In this document: piece after piece, positions 45,047 through 55,024 of the stretch
How positions within the stretch are numbered: the stretch's first letter is position 1
Layout of the letters: the number at the start of each line of letters is the position of its first letter
Assembly (NCBI RefSeq): GCF_005771405.1
Contig: NZ_VAUA01000004.1
Span: 310,001 to 374,000, forward strand
DNA: 64,000 bases
DNA from: Parasedimentitalea maritima
GTDB lineage: Bacteria; Pseudomonadota; Alphaproteobacteria; Rhodobacterales; Rhodobacteraceae
Direction: 5' to 3'
Program-made: the position numbers and the translations under genes
Notes under the pieces: generated by a model
Seen by the model: the letters and a program-made list of their open reading frames with translations, nothing else
What the model was told of the DNA's origin: nothing
Databases searched by the model: none

Positions 45047-46386
45047 TGGATTGCCTCCTCATCCCGCATCAACCAGCCGGTCACCGAGACCTCGGGGCGG
45101 AGCACCTGTTTCGCAACTGCGATAATTTCGTCAGCTGTAACGGCCTGCAAAATGTCGGGCCAAGCTTGAACATCCTCGATTGTCAGTCCCGAGGTCAGCG
45201 CCCGGCCATAGCGGTTAGCGATGCCATCGACGTTGTCACGCGCATAAATTTCAGAAGCTCGCAGTTGCAGTTTGATCCGGTCCAGCTGCTCTGCATCTAC
45301 GCCATCTTCCAAAAAGGCAGCATAAGTCTGGTCCAGTGCCTCTTCGGCCTGTTGCAGCGATATGCCTTCGGCGGGCACAACCAGAAATGAAAAGGTTGTG
45401 TCGTCCAGTGAAATGCCTGAGTAGAACGCGCCGGTGTAAACTGCGACCTGTTGTTCGAATTGTAGGGCGTTGGTCAGATAAGACGTTGTGCCACCACCAA
45501 GCAGTTCGGATAACAAAAAGAGTGCTGCGGCTTGCTGTTGATCTCCGGCATCCCGTTCTGGTGCCAGATATGAGCGCTGTACATAGGGCTGGGCGACGCG
45601 GGCGTCTTTGAAGGTCAGTCGACGTGCCGCAGTTTGTGGAGGTTCCTCGGTGCGCAAGCGGTCGGGCAAGTCGGGGTTGGCTGGGATTACACCGTAATAC
45701 TGTTCGGCCAATCGGTTTACTTCGTCCGGGTCAACATCGCCTGAAACCACCAGGATGGCGTTGTTAGGGGCGTAATAGGTGCCGTAGAAGGATAACGCAT
45801 CCTCCATGTCCAGAGTCTCCATTTCATGGCGCCAGCCGATGATGGGTACGCCATAGCGGTGATTGTGGTATTGCACCGCATTTGACTGCTCGCGAAAGAG
45901 CGCGCGCGGGTTGTTGTCGGTCCGCTGATTGCGCTCCTCCAGGATTACCTCACGCTCGGTTTCAATGTCGCGCTCGGTCAAGCGGATATTGACCATGCGG
46001 TCGCTTTCCATCCGCATCATCAGTTCTAGCCGGTCGGCGGCGACGCGCTGGTAGTAAGCGGTGTAGTCGTAGCTGGTAAAGGCATTATCTTTGCCGCCAT
46101 TGGCGGCAACAGTCGCTGATAGCTCACCTGATTCCAGCGTCTCTGTGGCTTTGAACAGCAGGTGTTCCAGATAGTGCGCCACGCCAGACTGGCCTTTTGG
46201 CTCATCCGCTGAACCTGCCCGGTACCAGACCATATGCTGTACAACCGGGGCGCGGTGATCTTCGACCACCACCACTTGCATGCCATTGCCAAGCGTGAAG
46301 TTGGAAACCAGTTCTTCGCTTGCGAAAGCGGCGGCAGCCCAGCTGGCCGAGACGATCGCACTCGCCCATGTGATCCCTTTGATCAT
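45043..46386 (-). CDS. M16-family zinc peptidase (catalytic subunit)
   Basis: A 447-residue M16 peptidase with a signal peptide (about 1-23). The inverted zinc motif is HYLEH with His71, Glu74 and His75; the third ligand, Glu near 151, is in EREVILEERN. A second M16 domain half follows in the same chain, with SYLTNALQFEQQVAVYTGAF. It should cut peptides in the periplasm with the non-catalytic partner encoded next. First of the pair and overlapping it by four bases; DUF3035 lipoprotein gene lies upstream. Confidence 0.9.
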   Translation of the reverse strand: MIKGITWASAIVSASWAAAAFASEELVSNFTLGNGMQVVVVEDHRAPVVQHMVWYRAGSADEPKGQSGVAHYLEHLLFKATETLESGELSATVAANGGKDNAFTSYDYTAYYQRVAADRLELMMRMESDRMVNIRLTERDIETEREVILEERNQRTDNNPRALFREQSNAVQYHNHRYGVPIIGWRHEMETLDMEDALSFYGTYYAPNNAILVVSGDVDPDEVNRLAEQYYGVIPANPDLPDRLRTEEPPQTAARRLTFKDARVAQPYVQRSYLAPERDAGDQQQAAALFLLSELLGGGTTSYLTNALQFEQQVAVYTGAFYSGISLDDTTFSFLVVPAEGISLQQAEEALDQTYAAFLEDGVDAEQLDRIKLQLRASEIYARDNVDGIANRYGRALTSGLTIEDVQAWPDILQAVTADEIIAVAKQVLRPEVSVTGWLMRDEEAIQ

Positions 46387-46539
46387 GCGGCATCCTCCTT
46401 GTTTTGCTCAGGCCAGCTTGCAGGTGTCATTGCAACTGCAATACACACAACTCAGCCTAGAGACGTTTCAAGTGATATGTCAGGGTCTTATCGGTTGCGG
46501 TCAAGCTATGACGTGGCTGATCTGTCGAAAACGTGAGCG

Positions 46540-47055
46540 TTATTGCCCTGGAGGCGCTGAAGGAGTGCTAAAACCGGAGTTCCTGAACAGATGGTTGATC
46601 CTGAACGGATTGATGGCTTCTTTTCTGTAAGCTTCTTCGTAGCGATCAACATTAAACAGTTTGAACCGCGCTGTTCTGTTTTCGCGCTTGCGAAAGGCTG
46701 CGTCTTCAGTTGCGAGTGAGGCCCGAACGTTTGGTTCGACACCATAACGGCTGGAGGCAGTCACCAGAGCGCCGTCACTATTTGGAATGGCACCGCCTGC
46801 GTTCAGTGATGCGGCATTACCGCCCAAAGCAACCACAGCATCAGCCAAGGGGTTTTGGTCGGTTAGATTGGCTCCGCCTGGGGTTGGCGCGGGCAATGCT
46901 GAGTAGTTTTCTGGCTCAGTCAGAGGTTTGGCAGGCATTACCAGAAATTCATCAGGCCCGGTGCTGGGTTGCTGCAAGCTGCGCAGCCCTTTTGAACCGC
47001 AGCCCGCAAGAACCACGGCTGTGGTCAGAATAAATACACTCAGAGGGATCCGCAT
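46540..47055 (-). CDS. DUF3035 lipoprotein
   Basis: A 171-residue lipoprotein; residues 1-19 form a signal with the lipobox VLAGC. The rest is a DUF3035 pattern, with LQQPSTGPDEFLVMPAKPL and a Pro-rich linker, and ends in the basic, likely structured part EAINPFRINHLF. Function unknown. It is upstream of the two M16 genes on the same strand, 53 bases after lspA, and this order recurs in roseobacters (general knowledge), which would fit a role in the cell envelope. Confidence 0.82.
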   Translation of the reverse strand: MRIPLSVFILTTAVVLAGCGSKGLRSLQQPSTGPDEFLVMPAKPLTEPENYSALPAPTPGGANLTDQNPLADAVVALGGNAASLNAGGAIPNSDGALVTASSRYGVEPNVRASLATEDAAFRKRENRTARFKLFNVDRYEEAYRKEAINPFRINHLFRNSGFSTPSAPPGQ

Positions 47056-47108
47056 GGCCCCGTACTCCTGCCTGTTTCACGCGCTTTTACAGTATTTAAA
47101 CCTTAAGG

Positions 47109-47588
47109 TCACGTAGCCTTTTTGCCTCGTCCTTCGAACAAGACCAAACCAGCGGCGCCAGCAAAGATAAAGACATCCGCAATGTTGAAAACAAATGGAT
47201 TTTGAAGGCCACAACACGACATGTTGAGAAAGTCCAGCACATAGCCATAGAGCAGCCGGTCGGCGACGTTGCCCAGAGCGCCACCAATAACTAGGCCCGC
47301 CGACAGCTGCATCCATCGTGATGGATGCCAGCCCCGGATCCAAACCGCGACCACGACACAGATGACCAAGGACAACCCAATCAGGATCCAGCGTGACGCA
47401 TCAGACCCGTCGCCAAACAAGCCGAAGTTGATACCAGTGTTTTCGCCATAACGAAAGTTCAACAGGGGTGGGAACACGTCGATAGCGTGAACACGGGACA
47501 ACTCCATCGAGTGTATCACCAGGTATTTGCTAATCTGATCGAACAGGAACGCAATTACTGCGCCCCAGATCATCCAACGTGTGCCCAT
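47109..47588 (-). CDS. lspA: Lipoprotein signal peptidase
   Basis: A 159-residue signal peptidase II, an inner-membrane aspartyl protease that removes the signal peptide from prolipoproteins. It has four membrane helices; the catalytic Asp residues lie in GGALGNVADRLLYGYVLDF (Asp near 109) and FNIADVFIFAG (Asp near 136). The length matches the family. Starts 15 bases after the end of purH, and is followed by a DUF3035 lipoprotein gene that would be one of its substrates. Confidence 0.95.
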   Translation of the reverse strand: MGTRWMIWGAVIAFLFDQISKYLVIHSMELSRVHAIDVFPPLLNFRYGENTGINFGLFGDGSDASRWILIGLSLVICVVVAVWIRGWHPSRWMQLSAGLVIGGALGNVADRLLYGYVLDFLNMSCCGLQNPFVFNIADVFIFAGAAGLVLFEGRGKKAT

Positions 47589-47603
47589 GCCCTGCTGTCC
47601 TTT

Positions 47604-49193
47604 TTAGTGACGGAAGTGGCGCATGCCGGTGAATACCATCGCAATGCCCGCGTCATTGGCTGCTTTGATTACTTCGTCATCGCGCATCGATCCACCGGGT
47701 TGGATAACGCAGGTGGCACCCGCTGCAGCGGCTTCCAGCAAACCATCCGCAAAGGGGAAGAATGCGTCCGAGGCCACGGCAGACCCCTTGGCCAGACTTT
47801 CATCCAGTCCCAGAACATCTGCCATGCGCTGCGCCTTGGAGGCAGCAACATTGGCGCTGTCGAGACGGCTCATTTGGCCAGCACCCACACCAACAGTTGC
47901 GTTATCTTTGACATAGACAATGGCGTTGGATTTGACGTGTTTGGCCACTTTCCAGGCGAACAGAAGATCTTGCATCTGCTCGTCTGTCGGGGCTTTTTCA
48001 GTCACAACTTTCAGATCGCTGAGATTGACGTAGCCAACATCTTTGTCCTGAACCAGCATGCCGCCGCCAACTTGCTTGTAGGCCACAATGGATGCGCGGG
48101 TGTCTGGCAGACCATCAGTCAGCAACAGGCGCAGGTTTTTCTTTGCTGCAAAGATTGCCTTGGCTTCGTCGGATGCGCCGGGTGCAATCACAACTTCGGT
48201 GAAGATTTCTGTGATTTTTGCAGCCGTCTCAGCGTCCAGCGGCTGGTTCAAGGCGACGATACCACCAAAGGCAGAGGTGCGGTCGCAATCAAACGCTTGT
48301 TGATAGGCTTCGGCCAGAGTTGCGCCACGGGCCACACCACAGGGGTTGGCGTGTTTGATAATTGCAACGGCGGCGGTTTCGGCGGGGTCGAACTCGGCAA
48401 CCAGCTCATAGGCGGCGTCGGTATCGTTGATGTTGTTGTAGGACAGTTCCTTGCCCTGCAGCTGAACTGCGGTGGCAACGCCGGGACGGTCAGATCCATC
48501 GGTATAAAAAGCAGCCTTTTGGTGGCTGTTTTCACCATAGCGCAGTGTCTGCTTCAGCTCACCCGCAAAGGCACGGCGCTTGGGGGCTTCTAGTTCTAGC
48601 GCGGATGCCATCCAGTTGGATACAGCCGAGTCGTAGGCCGCTGTGCGGGCATAGGCCTTTTGCGCCAGTTTTTTGCGGAACCGTGGGCAGGTGGCACCCT
48701 CGTGCTGATCCATATCACCCAACAGCTTTTCGTAGTCTTCGACGTCTACCACAACGTTGACAAAGCCATGGTTTTTGGCTGCCGCGCGGATCATGGCTGG
48801 GCCGCCTATGTCGATGTTTTCGATGCAGGTGTCATAATCAGCGCCTTTGGCCACGGTGGCCTCAAACGGGTAGAGGTTCACCACCAGAAGATCGATGGCT
48901 GCGATACCATGTTTATCCATGGCAGCGACGTGATCGTCGTTATCGCGCAGCGCCAGCAATCCACCATGCACGTTTGGGTGCAGTGTTTTGACGCGACCGT
49001 CCATCATTTCGGGGAAGCCGGTTACGTCGGACACATCTTTGACCGTCAGGCCTGCATCGCGCAACGCCTTGGCAGAGCCGCCAGTCGAAAGCAGTTCGAC
49101 ACCGCGCTCAGCCAGCGCCTTGCCCAGCTCAATCAGGCCAGTTTTGTCGGAAACAGAAAGCAGCGCACGGCGTACGGGGTGAAACTCGGTCAT
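47604..49193 (-). CDS. purH: Bifunctional AICAR formyltransferase/IMP cyclohydrolase
   Basis: A 529-residue PurH, which catalyses the last two steps of IMP synthesis. The N-terminal methylglyoxal synthase-like domain (1-200) contains [20 protein letters not shown] and [14 protein letters not shown]; the formyltransferase domain (about 205-529) carries [12 protein letters not shown], with the catalytic Lys-His pair, and [12 protein letters not shown]. The ATG at 49193 is chosen over an upstream start at 49238 that would overlap the heparinase-like gene. Part of a minus-strand series from rsmB. Confidence 0.97.
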   Translation of the reverse strand: MTEFHPVRRALLSVSDKTGLIELGKALAERGVELLSTGGSAKALRDAGLTVKDVSDVTGFPEMMDGRVKTLHPNVHGGLLALRDNDDHVAAMDKHGIAAIDLLVVNLYPFEATVAKGADYDTCIENIDIGGPAMIRAAAKNHGFVNVVVDVEDYEKLLGDMDQHEGATCPRFRKKLAQKAYARTAAYDSAVSNWMASALELEAPKRRAFAGELKQTLRYGENSHQKAAFYTDGSDRPGVATAVQLQGKELSYNNINDTDAAYELVAEFDPAETAAVAIIKHANPCGVARGATLAEAYQQAFDCDRTSAFGGIVALNQPLDAETAAKITEIFTEVVIAPGASDEAKAIFAAKKNLRLLLTDGLPDTRASIVAYKQVGGGMLVQDKDVGYVNLSDLKVVTEKAPTDEQMQDLLFAWKVAKHVKSNAIVYVKDNATVGVGAGQMSRLDSANVAASKAQRMADVLGLDESLAKGSAVASDAFFPFADGLLEAAAAGATCVIQPGGSMRDDEVIKAANDAGIAMVFTGMRHFRH

Positions 49194-49215
49194 GGCAGGG
49201 CAGTCCTTTGCAGGC

Positions 49216-50958
49216 TCAGTCAAAGATCTCGGGGTCATCCCGATTCAGGTCGCGCACGGCAATTGCAGTCTCTTGCGCCTTGCTGAGCGTCCACCGGATG
49301 CGCGTCGCATACTGCATTGCTCGTCCGGATAAAATGATCTGTTTTGTCGCGCGCGGTTTCAGGCGGGTTTTTTCCAGATAAACGCTGGGCTCCAACTTCA
49401 ATTCGCAGTTTCCATCGTGGCGGAATACCCAGATTTCACCGCTTCTCAGCGCCATGGATACTGCTGAGCCACCCAAGTCAAGTGCGGCGTCCACTTCGGG
49501 ATGTAGATGTAGCCGTATATCAAAACCAACACCGCCCAGCGATAGCGCATCCATAGCCTTGTCGAACTTGTGCTTGGACTCATCTTCAATCGTCAGCAGC
49601 ATGTCTTCTCCTGACAGCGATCGGCCATCAAAAGACAGTTCAAGGCTGCGAGCGTGGGTCAGGCCAAAGTGGCGGTCAAAACCATTGTGCCCGCCTTGGA
49701 ATCGAAATCCGCTGGCAATTTCGCTCATCTCAACCGGGACCTGATCTGGTGATTCGATCAGTATCTCGTGGCTGGTGCCTTTTTGTGGCGCACTGAGCCG
49801 GGCGCTGGAGTGACCTTCAATACAAAGAGTTGAATGCGACGGCGTCGCCCGTCCGGCACGGCGCCATTCTACGCCAAAGGCCTCGCCGGAGCCGCAGTTG
49901 ACGACCAAAGGCCGCCGCCCTGAGGTCAGCTCAAACGCCAATGTTGACGCGTGAGCGTTGGTTGACGCCGCACCGGTTGGTGGTGCGCTGGCGTCGATAA
50001 TAACGGAGCTACGCCCAGCTGAAAGCCGTGCATATCCCATTGCCAACCCGTCGGTTTTACTCTCGACGACATGACTGGCGGCCAATGCGTGGTCCAGCCA
50101 GCCTTCCAGCCCACGTCCGCCGCCATGAAGCCGAGCCAGCCCGCCATCACTGTGTCGCAAAGTGCGCAGGGTAGGGGCAATGCGTTCGATTGCTGCGGTA
50201 TGGGCGGGGGGGACGGTGCGTCCTGCCTCGTGCAGGGCCGCTGCGGCCCATGATAACAGGGTGAAAACTTCGAGAAGCTCTTCGGGGTTGCGGGTTGGAA
50301 GACCGCCCTGATCATCAATCTGCTGCTGGCATTCCTGCGCAAGGGCCTTGATCGCGGGGTCAGCCAATTCTTCGCGCCCTTCCAGTGCTAACCCGGCGTA
50401 AATCAAACCGGTCAGCGCCTCAAACCTTGGCAACCCGGGAGAGGCACCCTTCCAGCGGTGGGATAAGAACCACGTCTGTTGCGACAGGGAATGGTAGAAT
50501 GTTTCGCTGGCTTCTTTGTCCTGCCCGCGTAACAGGAACAGGGCATGGTTGATCCAGCGGATGACCCTGCGACCGGTTAGATCCGGCGACCAGCCAAGGC
50601 CCCCGCCATTACCATGAGAGTCGATCCAGCCCCACAGCCATTTCTGGGCTTTCTCACGGGCTGGTAAGTCGCCGACCGAGGCCAGATCGTCGAGCCAGGA
50701 AAAGCCGTTGCGCTCGGCATCAAAGGCCGTGTCGGGTGCTTCGACGTCCCACAACCCGGTGGTGGGTGATTCGACTAGATATCCGGCAAACAGCAGGTTT
50801 CCCGCCACCAACTGTCGGCCACGGGCAAAGCTGCCAATGGTGCGTGGTTCGGGTTGTGATACGAATCCGGTTGCAGCGGGCTGTCTGCGGGACAGTCGCG
50901 CATATAGGCGGTTCATAAAACGAGTACTCCGACTCGCCAATCTATCGTGTCTGGACAT
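49216..50958 (-). CDS. Heparinase II/III-family protein
   Basis: A 580-residue protein with an N-terminal helical domain (about 90-300, containing [20 protein letters not shown] and [10 protein letters not shown]) and a C-terminal beta domain from about 320 ([20 protein letters not shown], with [16 protein letters not shown]). This is the heparinase II/III fold; it occurs widely in alphaproteobacteria next to rsmB and purH. No signal peptide is evident, so a cytoplasmic or unusual role is possible, and the substrate is unknown. The ATG at 50958 has GAGGCAGAG upstream; the frame to 51000 is less likely. Confidence 0.85.
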   Translation of the reverse strand: MSRHDRLASRSTRFMNRLYARLSRRQPAATGFVSQPEPRTIGSFARGRQLVAGNLLFAGYLVESPTTGLWDVEAPDTAFDAERNGFSWLDDLASVGDLPAREKAQKWLWGWIDSHGNGGGLGWSPDLTGRRVIRWINHALFLLRGQDKEASETFYHSLSQQTWFLSHRWKGASPGLPRFEALTGLIYAGLALEGREELADPAIKALAQECQQQIDDQGGLPTRNPEELLEVFTLLSWAAAALHEAGRTVPPAHTAAIERIAPTLRTLRHSDGGLARLHGGGRGLEGWLDHALAASHVVESKTDGLAMGYARLSAGRSSVIIDASAPPTGAASTNAHASTLAFELTSGRRPLVVNCGSGEAFGVEWRRAGRATPSHSTLCIEGHSSARLSAPQKGTSHEILIESPDQVPVEMSEIASGFRFQGGHNGFDRHFGLTHARSLELSFDGRSLSGEDMLLTIEDESKHKFDKAMDALSLGGVGFDIRLHLHPEVDAALDLGGSAVSMALRSGEIWVFRHDGNCELKLEPSVYLEKTRLKPRATKQIILSGRAMQYATRIRWTLSKAQETAIAVRDLNRDDPEIFD

Positions 50959-51050
50959 GCTCTCTGCCTCATACGCTCTGCTGGCGTTTGGCTGGAGCAT
51001 AGCGCGGGCAGAGCCTCAAGTCACCGATTGAATGCGTGAGGAAGTAAGAC

Positions 51051-52328
51051 CTAGGCGGCTTTGCGCAGACAAGCCATATAGAATCCATCCATGCCACCAC
51101 GGTCAGGCCAGTAATCCGGACGCAGTCGTAGCCCGCCTTCGCTGGTAATCCAGGCTGCATCAACGCCGGGTACGTTCAATGCATCGCGATCCACGGACAT
51201 ATCAGGGAACATGTCCAGCGCCTCTTCGACTTGGCATTCGCCTTCGTCCGGCAACAGGGAACAAGTGCAAAACAACAGCTTTCCACCAGGTTTGACCAGT
51301 GTCCAGGCATGCGCCAGCATCTGGGCCTGCAACTCGATCAATTGCCCAAATTCGCTGCCATCTTTGGCGTGGGGCAGGTCAGGGTGGCGGCGAATGGTGC
51401 CGGTGGCAGAACAGGGCGCGTCAAGCAGGACGGCATCATATTGTCCCTGCTGTTCCAGTGCATCACCAACAACCAGCGAAGCCACCAGGCCGGTACGGGT
51501 CAGGTTTTCCTGAACCCGCGCCATGCGGCCTTTGGAGATATCAACGGCAGTGACCTTGGCTCCGGCCGCAACCATTTGCATCGTCTTACCACCTGGGGCG
51601 GCGCAAAGATCCAAAGCGGTTTCGCCCGCCTTCATGTTCAGTACTTTTGCCGGAAGAGCCGCAGCAGCGTCCTGTATCCACCATGTACCATCACTATAGC
51701 CAGGCAGCGCAGTAACCTGTCCGGCGTCAGTAATGCGAATCGAACCGGTGGGCAGGGCTTCGCCACCCAAAGCGGACAAGTCTGTGCCGGGTTTGCAACT
51801 GATATCCAGTGGTGCGCCGTTGAAATGCGCCTTTTCAATCTCCAGCATTTCAGGATTGCCCCAGGCCTGGGCCAGAGGGCTGCGCAGCCATTTGGGCAGA
51901 CGCGGCACCCGCAAGCTAGACCAGTCTTGCGGGCCTTCTTCCGCAATCTTGCGCAGCACAGCGTTGACCAGACCTTTGAGTTTGCCGTGGCGTTTGTGCT
52001 TGGAGACGATCTCGACCATGGAATTCACCACCCCATGGGCAGCCGCACCTTGACATAACTCCACAGTTCCCAGCCGAAGTGCATTGTGAACCATCAAAGG
52101 CGTGGCTTTGCGCAGGTGCTTTTTTAGCAGGCGATCGGCGCGTTCCAGCCCACGCAGGGTTTCCATTGCCAGTCTTTGGGCGCGTGCCCTGTCTTCGGGA
52201 GCGAGCTTGTCCAACGCCCCAGCGGATAGGATTTCGGGCATCAACCGGTTTTCGCCCAACACCTGATCCAGCAGATAAATGGCGCTACGGCGCGCCTGTG
52301 TTGCCGATTGGGTGGCGGGTTTGGACAT
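51051..52328 (-). CDS. rsmB: RsmB/NOP-family RNA cytosine-C5 methyltransferase
   Basis: A 425-residue enzyme that methylates cytosine C5 in 16S rRNA with S-adenosylmethionine. The N-terminal NusB-like domain is at about 5-145; motif I of the methyltransferase reads ALDLCAAPGGKTMQM (near 240). The two active-site Cys lie in LDAPCSATGTIRRHPD and LFCTCSLLPDEGE. The RsmB assignment rests on the NusB domain; a related paralogue of other position specificity cannot be ruled out. First gene of the minus-strand series; divergent from sdhAF4. Confidence 0.9.
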   Translation of the reverse strand: MSKPATQSATQARRSAIYLLDQVLGENRLMPEILSAGALDKLAPEDRARAQRLAMETLRGLERADRLLKKHLRKATPLMVHNALRLGTVELCQGAAAHGVVNSMVEIVSKHKRHGKLKGLVNAVLRKIAEEGPQDWSSLRVPRLPKWLRSPLAQAWGNPEMLEIEKAHFNGAPLDISCKPGTDLSALGGEALPTGSIRITDAGQVTALPGYSDGTWWIQDAAAALPAKVLNMKAGETALDLCAAPGGKTMQMVAAGAKVTAVDISKGRMARVQENLTRTGLVASLVVGDALEQQGQYDAVLLDAPCSATGTIRRHPDLPHAKDGSEFGQLIELQAQMLAHAWTLVKPGGKLLFCTCSLLPDEGECQVEEALDMFPDMSVDRDALNVPGVDAAWITSEGGLRLRPDYWPDRGGMDGFYMACLRKAA

Positions 52329-52415
52329 CTTCAGCTCCTAAAGCGGGCGAGGGCATGCGGGTTGTTCCCACGGGACAGGGGCGTATATCATGGGATTAGC
52401 ATAAAGGAACCCGCG

Positions 52416-52607
52416 ATGAGCGATCAAACTCCAACTGAACCCTCCGACCTGCCACCTGCCGCTGTGCGTGCATTGGCTGAAGCGGAGGAACGTCGCAAGG
52501 CGGCTGAGGGCAAATCCCCTCCGCCCAAAGAGCTGGGTGGTCGTGATGGGCTGGACCCGGCGCGCTATGGTGACTGGGAAAAAAAGGGCATCGCAATCGA
52601 TTTTTGA
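52416..52607 (+). CDS. SdhAF4-type succinate dehydrogenase assembly factor (DUF1674)
   Basis: A 63-residue protein ending in KELGGRDGLDPARYGDWEKK followed by GIAIDF. This C-terminus is the hallmark of the SdhAF4/DUF1674 family, whose mitochondrial member protects flavinylated SdhA. The N-terminal half is a charged, Ala-rich helix. No sdh genes are nearby. The ATG at 52416 has AAAGGAAC upstream. Followed by a dispersed repeat and the convergent ALDH16 gene. Confidence 0.88.
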   Translation: MSDQTPTEPSDLPPAAVRALAEAEERRKAAEGKSPPPKELGGRDGLDPARYGDWEKKGIAIDF

Positions 52608-52616
52608 AGGGCAAGC

Positions 52617-52662
52617 GTGGGGGCCAGCCCCCACACCCCCGGGATATTTGTTGCTAGATGAA
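52617..52662. repeat. Dispersed intergenic repeat, copy C
   Basis: GTGGGGGC (52617-52624) and GCCCCCAC (52627-52634) make an 8-bp stem, followed by ACCCCCGGGATATTTG and TTGCTAGATGAA. This is the reverse-oriented twin of 14821-14887. It lies between convergent genes. Confidence 0.65.
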
Positions 52663-52675
52663 TGGGATCCCCCAT

Positions 52676-55012
52676 TTATTCGCCGTAGGGGACCCAGATG
52701 TTTTTGACTTCCGTTGCAGCCTGCAGAAAACGCTTGGAGTGATCCAAAGACCAATCCAATGCCTGTGAATTGTTGACCCAGGTTCGTTTCAAGTTGCCAG
52801 CAGAAGCCGCCTCGATTGTTGAGGACAGGTCGCTGGACGAGAAGCTCCAGACCGCGTCAACATTCAGATGTGCAGCCAGCGGTTTGGCTACTTCGGTATG
52901 GCTGCCTGTCAGGATATTCACCACTCCGGCAGGGACGTCTGACGTGTCCAGCACCTGGTAGAAATCGGTGGCAGCCAGCGGAAAGGGCTGCGAGGCGGCC
53001 AGAACTACCCGGTTGCCCATGGCGATGGCGGGGGCCATCACTGAGACTAACCCTAGTAGCGGTGCTTCGTCTGCGCAGAGCGCACCGATTACACCGCTGG
53101 GCTCCTTCATCGCCAGCGCAACGCCGCGAATGGGAACGTTATGTACCTGGCCGTCATATTTGTCGGCCCAGGCTGCGGCGGTGAAAAGGCGCTGGATCGA
53201 AGTTTCGACCTCGGCTTTGCCGCCCTTTGCCCCGGTCATGCTGTCTATGCGATTGGCGAATTCATCGGCGCGGGCCGAGAGGTTTTCGCCGATGTAATAC
53301 AGGATTTGAGCCCGCAGGTGACCGGTGGTCTTGCCCCAGGCTGTGGCCCCGGCTGCAGCCTCGACTGCATTGCGCACGTCTTTGCGGTTGGCCAGTCCGA
53401 CGTGGCCCAACAGGGAACCGGATTTGCCGAAGACGGCCTGGGAATAGCCGCTGTCGGGACGGGCCTGTTTGCCGCCGACATACATTTTGGCAGTGCGGTC
53501 CAGAGGATCTGCGGGGGCGCCATCACCTTTAAACGGTTTGACCTGAGCCAGCGGTTTGGTTTTGCCTTTGGGTTTGGTATAGGCGCTGAGCCCTTCCCAA
53601 CCGCCTTCGCGACCAAAGCCGCTTTCGCGCACGCCGCCAAAACCAGCGGCGGCGTCGAACATATTGGTCCCATTGATCCAGACCACTCCGGCCACCAGTT
53701 TTGGTGCGATATCCAGTGCCAGATTGATGTTTTCGCTCCAAAGTGTGGCGGCGAGGCCGTAGCGGGTGTTGTTTGCGATCTCAACCGCCTCGGCTGGGGT
53801 GCGGAAAGTAGAGGAAACCAGCACCGGGCCAAAGATCTCTTCCTGCATCAAACTGTCCGAGGTGGTCAGCCCTTCGATCAAGGTTGGCGGGTAGAAACAG
53901 CCTCCCTCGGGCATTTGGATTTGCGGCTGGTACATCTCGCCTGCGGTGTTGGCGGCGACTAATGCGCTGATTGTGTCCAGCTGAACCGGGTCGACGATGG
54001 CGCCTACGTCGATGCATTTGTCCAGGGGGTTGCCGATGCGTAGTTTGTCCATCCGGGCGCGCAGCTTGGCGTGGAAGGTTTCGGCAATGCCCTCTTGCAC
54101 CAGAAGGCGAGAGCCGGCGCAGCAGACCTGGCCCTGATTGAACCAAATCGCATCCACCAAGCCTTCGATTGCCGAATCAATGTCGGCGTCGTCGAAGACG
54201 ATGTAGGGGGATTTTCCACCCAGCTCCAGCGTGAGCCCTTTGCCGGACCCGGCAGTGGCTTCGCGGATGCGGCGGCCAACCGAGGTGGAGCCGGTAAAGG
54301 CGATCTTGTCGACTTCGGCGGCTACGATCATCTCGCCTACGGCTCCGTCACCGGTGACGATATTGACAACACCAGCGGGCAGGCCCGCCTGTTTGCAGAT
54401 GTCGGCAAACAGCAGCGCTGTTAATGAGGTGTATTCGGCGGGCTTCAGCACCACGGTGTTACCCATTGCCAGAGCTGGGGCGATTTTCCACGACAGCATC
54501 AGCAGCGGGAAGTTCCACGGGATGATCTGGCCACAAACCCCCAACGCCTGAACATCCGGAAGTTCAGCCTCCATCAGCTGTGCCATGCCGGCGTGATAAT
54601 AGAAGTGCCGTTGCGCCAGTGGGATATCGATGTCGCGGGCTTCGCGGATAGGTTTGCCGTTGTCGAGGCTTTCAAGAACCGCAAACAGGCGTGAATGCTT
54701 TTGCAACAGGCGGGCCAGCGCATAGAGATATTTGGCACGGCCGGGACCGCCCATAGTTTCCCACTTTGGCTGGGCCTTGCGGGCAGCAGTGACGGCAGAG
54801 TCGACGTCGGATTGGGTAGCCTGTGTTAGGGTGGCCAGAACCTCACCTGTAGCGGGGTTGCGGCTTTCAAATCCATCGGCAGGAGGGGTGAAGGCCCCAT
54901 TGATAAAGTGGCCAAAACGGTCACCTTGATCCACCAGCCAGGCGAGTGCCTCAACTGCGCTTTCGGGAGCAGGGCCATAGTCCATGGTTTCAAAAATCTC
55001 TTTGATTGACAT
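52676..55012 (-). CDS. ALDH16-type aldehyde dehydrogenase (one and a half domains)
   Basis: A 778-residue protein. Residues 1-480 form a complete aldehyde dehydrogenase with Glu263 (TLELGGKSP) and catalytic Cys297 in FNQGQVCCAGSR. Residues about 505-778 form a second, partial domain with ALDH-type cofactor-binding sequence (LLGHVGLANRKDVRNAVEAA and GNRVVLAASQPFPLAATDFY) but no catalytic Cys motif. This is the ALDH16 architecture; bacterial members keep the active Cys that the human one lost. The deoC gene ends 12 bases before its start, so acetaldehyde from deoxyribose 5-phosphate is a likely substrate, though inferred. Confidence 0.92.
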   Translation of the reverse strand: MSIKEIFETMDYGPAPESAVEALAWLVDQGDRFGHFINGAFTPPADGFESRNPATGEVLATLTQATQSDVDSAVTAARKAQPKWETMGGPGRAKYLYALARLLQKHSRLFAVLESLDNGKPIREARDIDIPLAQRHFYYHAGMAQLMEAELPDVQALGVCGQIIPWNFPLLMLSWKIAPALAMGNTVVLKPAEYTSLTALLFADICKQAGLPAGVVNIVTGDGAVGEMIVAAEVDKIAFTGSTSVGRRIREATAGSGKGLTLELGGKSPYIVFDDADIDSAIEGLVDAIWFNQGQVCCAGSRLLVQEGIAETFHAKLRARMDKLRIGNPLDKCIDVGAIVDPVQLDTISALVAANTAGEMYQPQIQMPEGGCFYPPTLIEGLTTSDSLMQEEIFGPVLVSSTFRTPAEAVEIANNTRYGLAATLWSENINLALDIAPKLVAGVVWINGTNMFDAAAGFGGVRESGFGREGGWEGLSAYTKPKGKTKPLAQVKPFKGDGAPADPLDRTAKMYVGGKQARPDSGYSQAVFGKSGSLLGHVGLANRKDVRNAVEAAAGATAWGKTTGHLRAQILYYIGENLSARADEFANRIDSMTGAKGGKAEVETSIQRLFTAAAWADKYDGQVHNVPIRGVALAMKEPSGVIGALCADEAPLLGLVSVMAPAIAMGNRVVLAASQPFPLAATDFYQVLDTSDVPAGVVNILTGSHTEVAKPLAAHLNVDAVWSFSSSDLSSTIEAASAGNLKRTWVNNSQALDWSLDHSKRFLQAATEVKNIWVPYGE

Positions 55013-55024
55013 AATTCTGATCCC

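Noticed and set aside
47487-48593. 368-residue plus-strand frame
   Set aside because: It lies antisense to purH and lspA; its Cys-rich, low-complexity composition is that of an opposite-strand shadow.
53141-53962. 273-residue plus-strand frame
   Set aside because: Antisense to the ALDH16 gene, with no recognisable domain.
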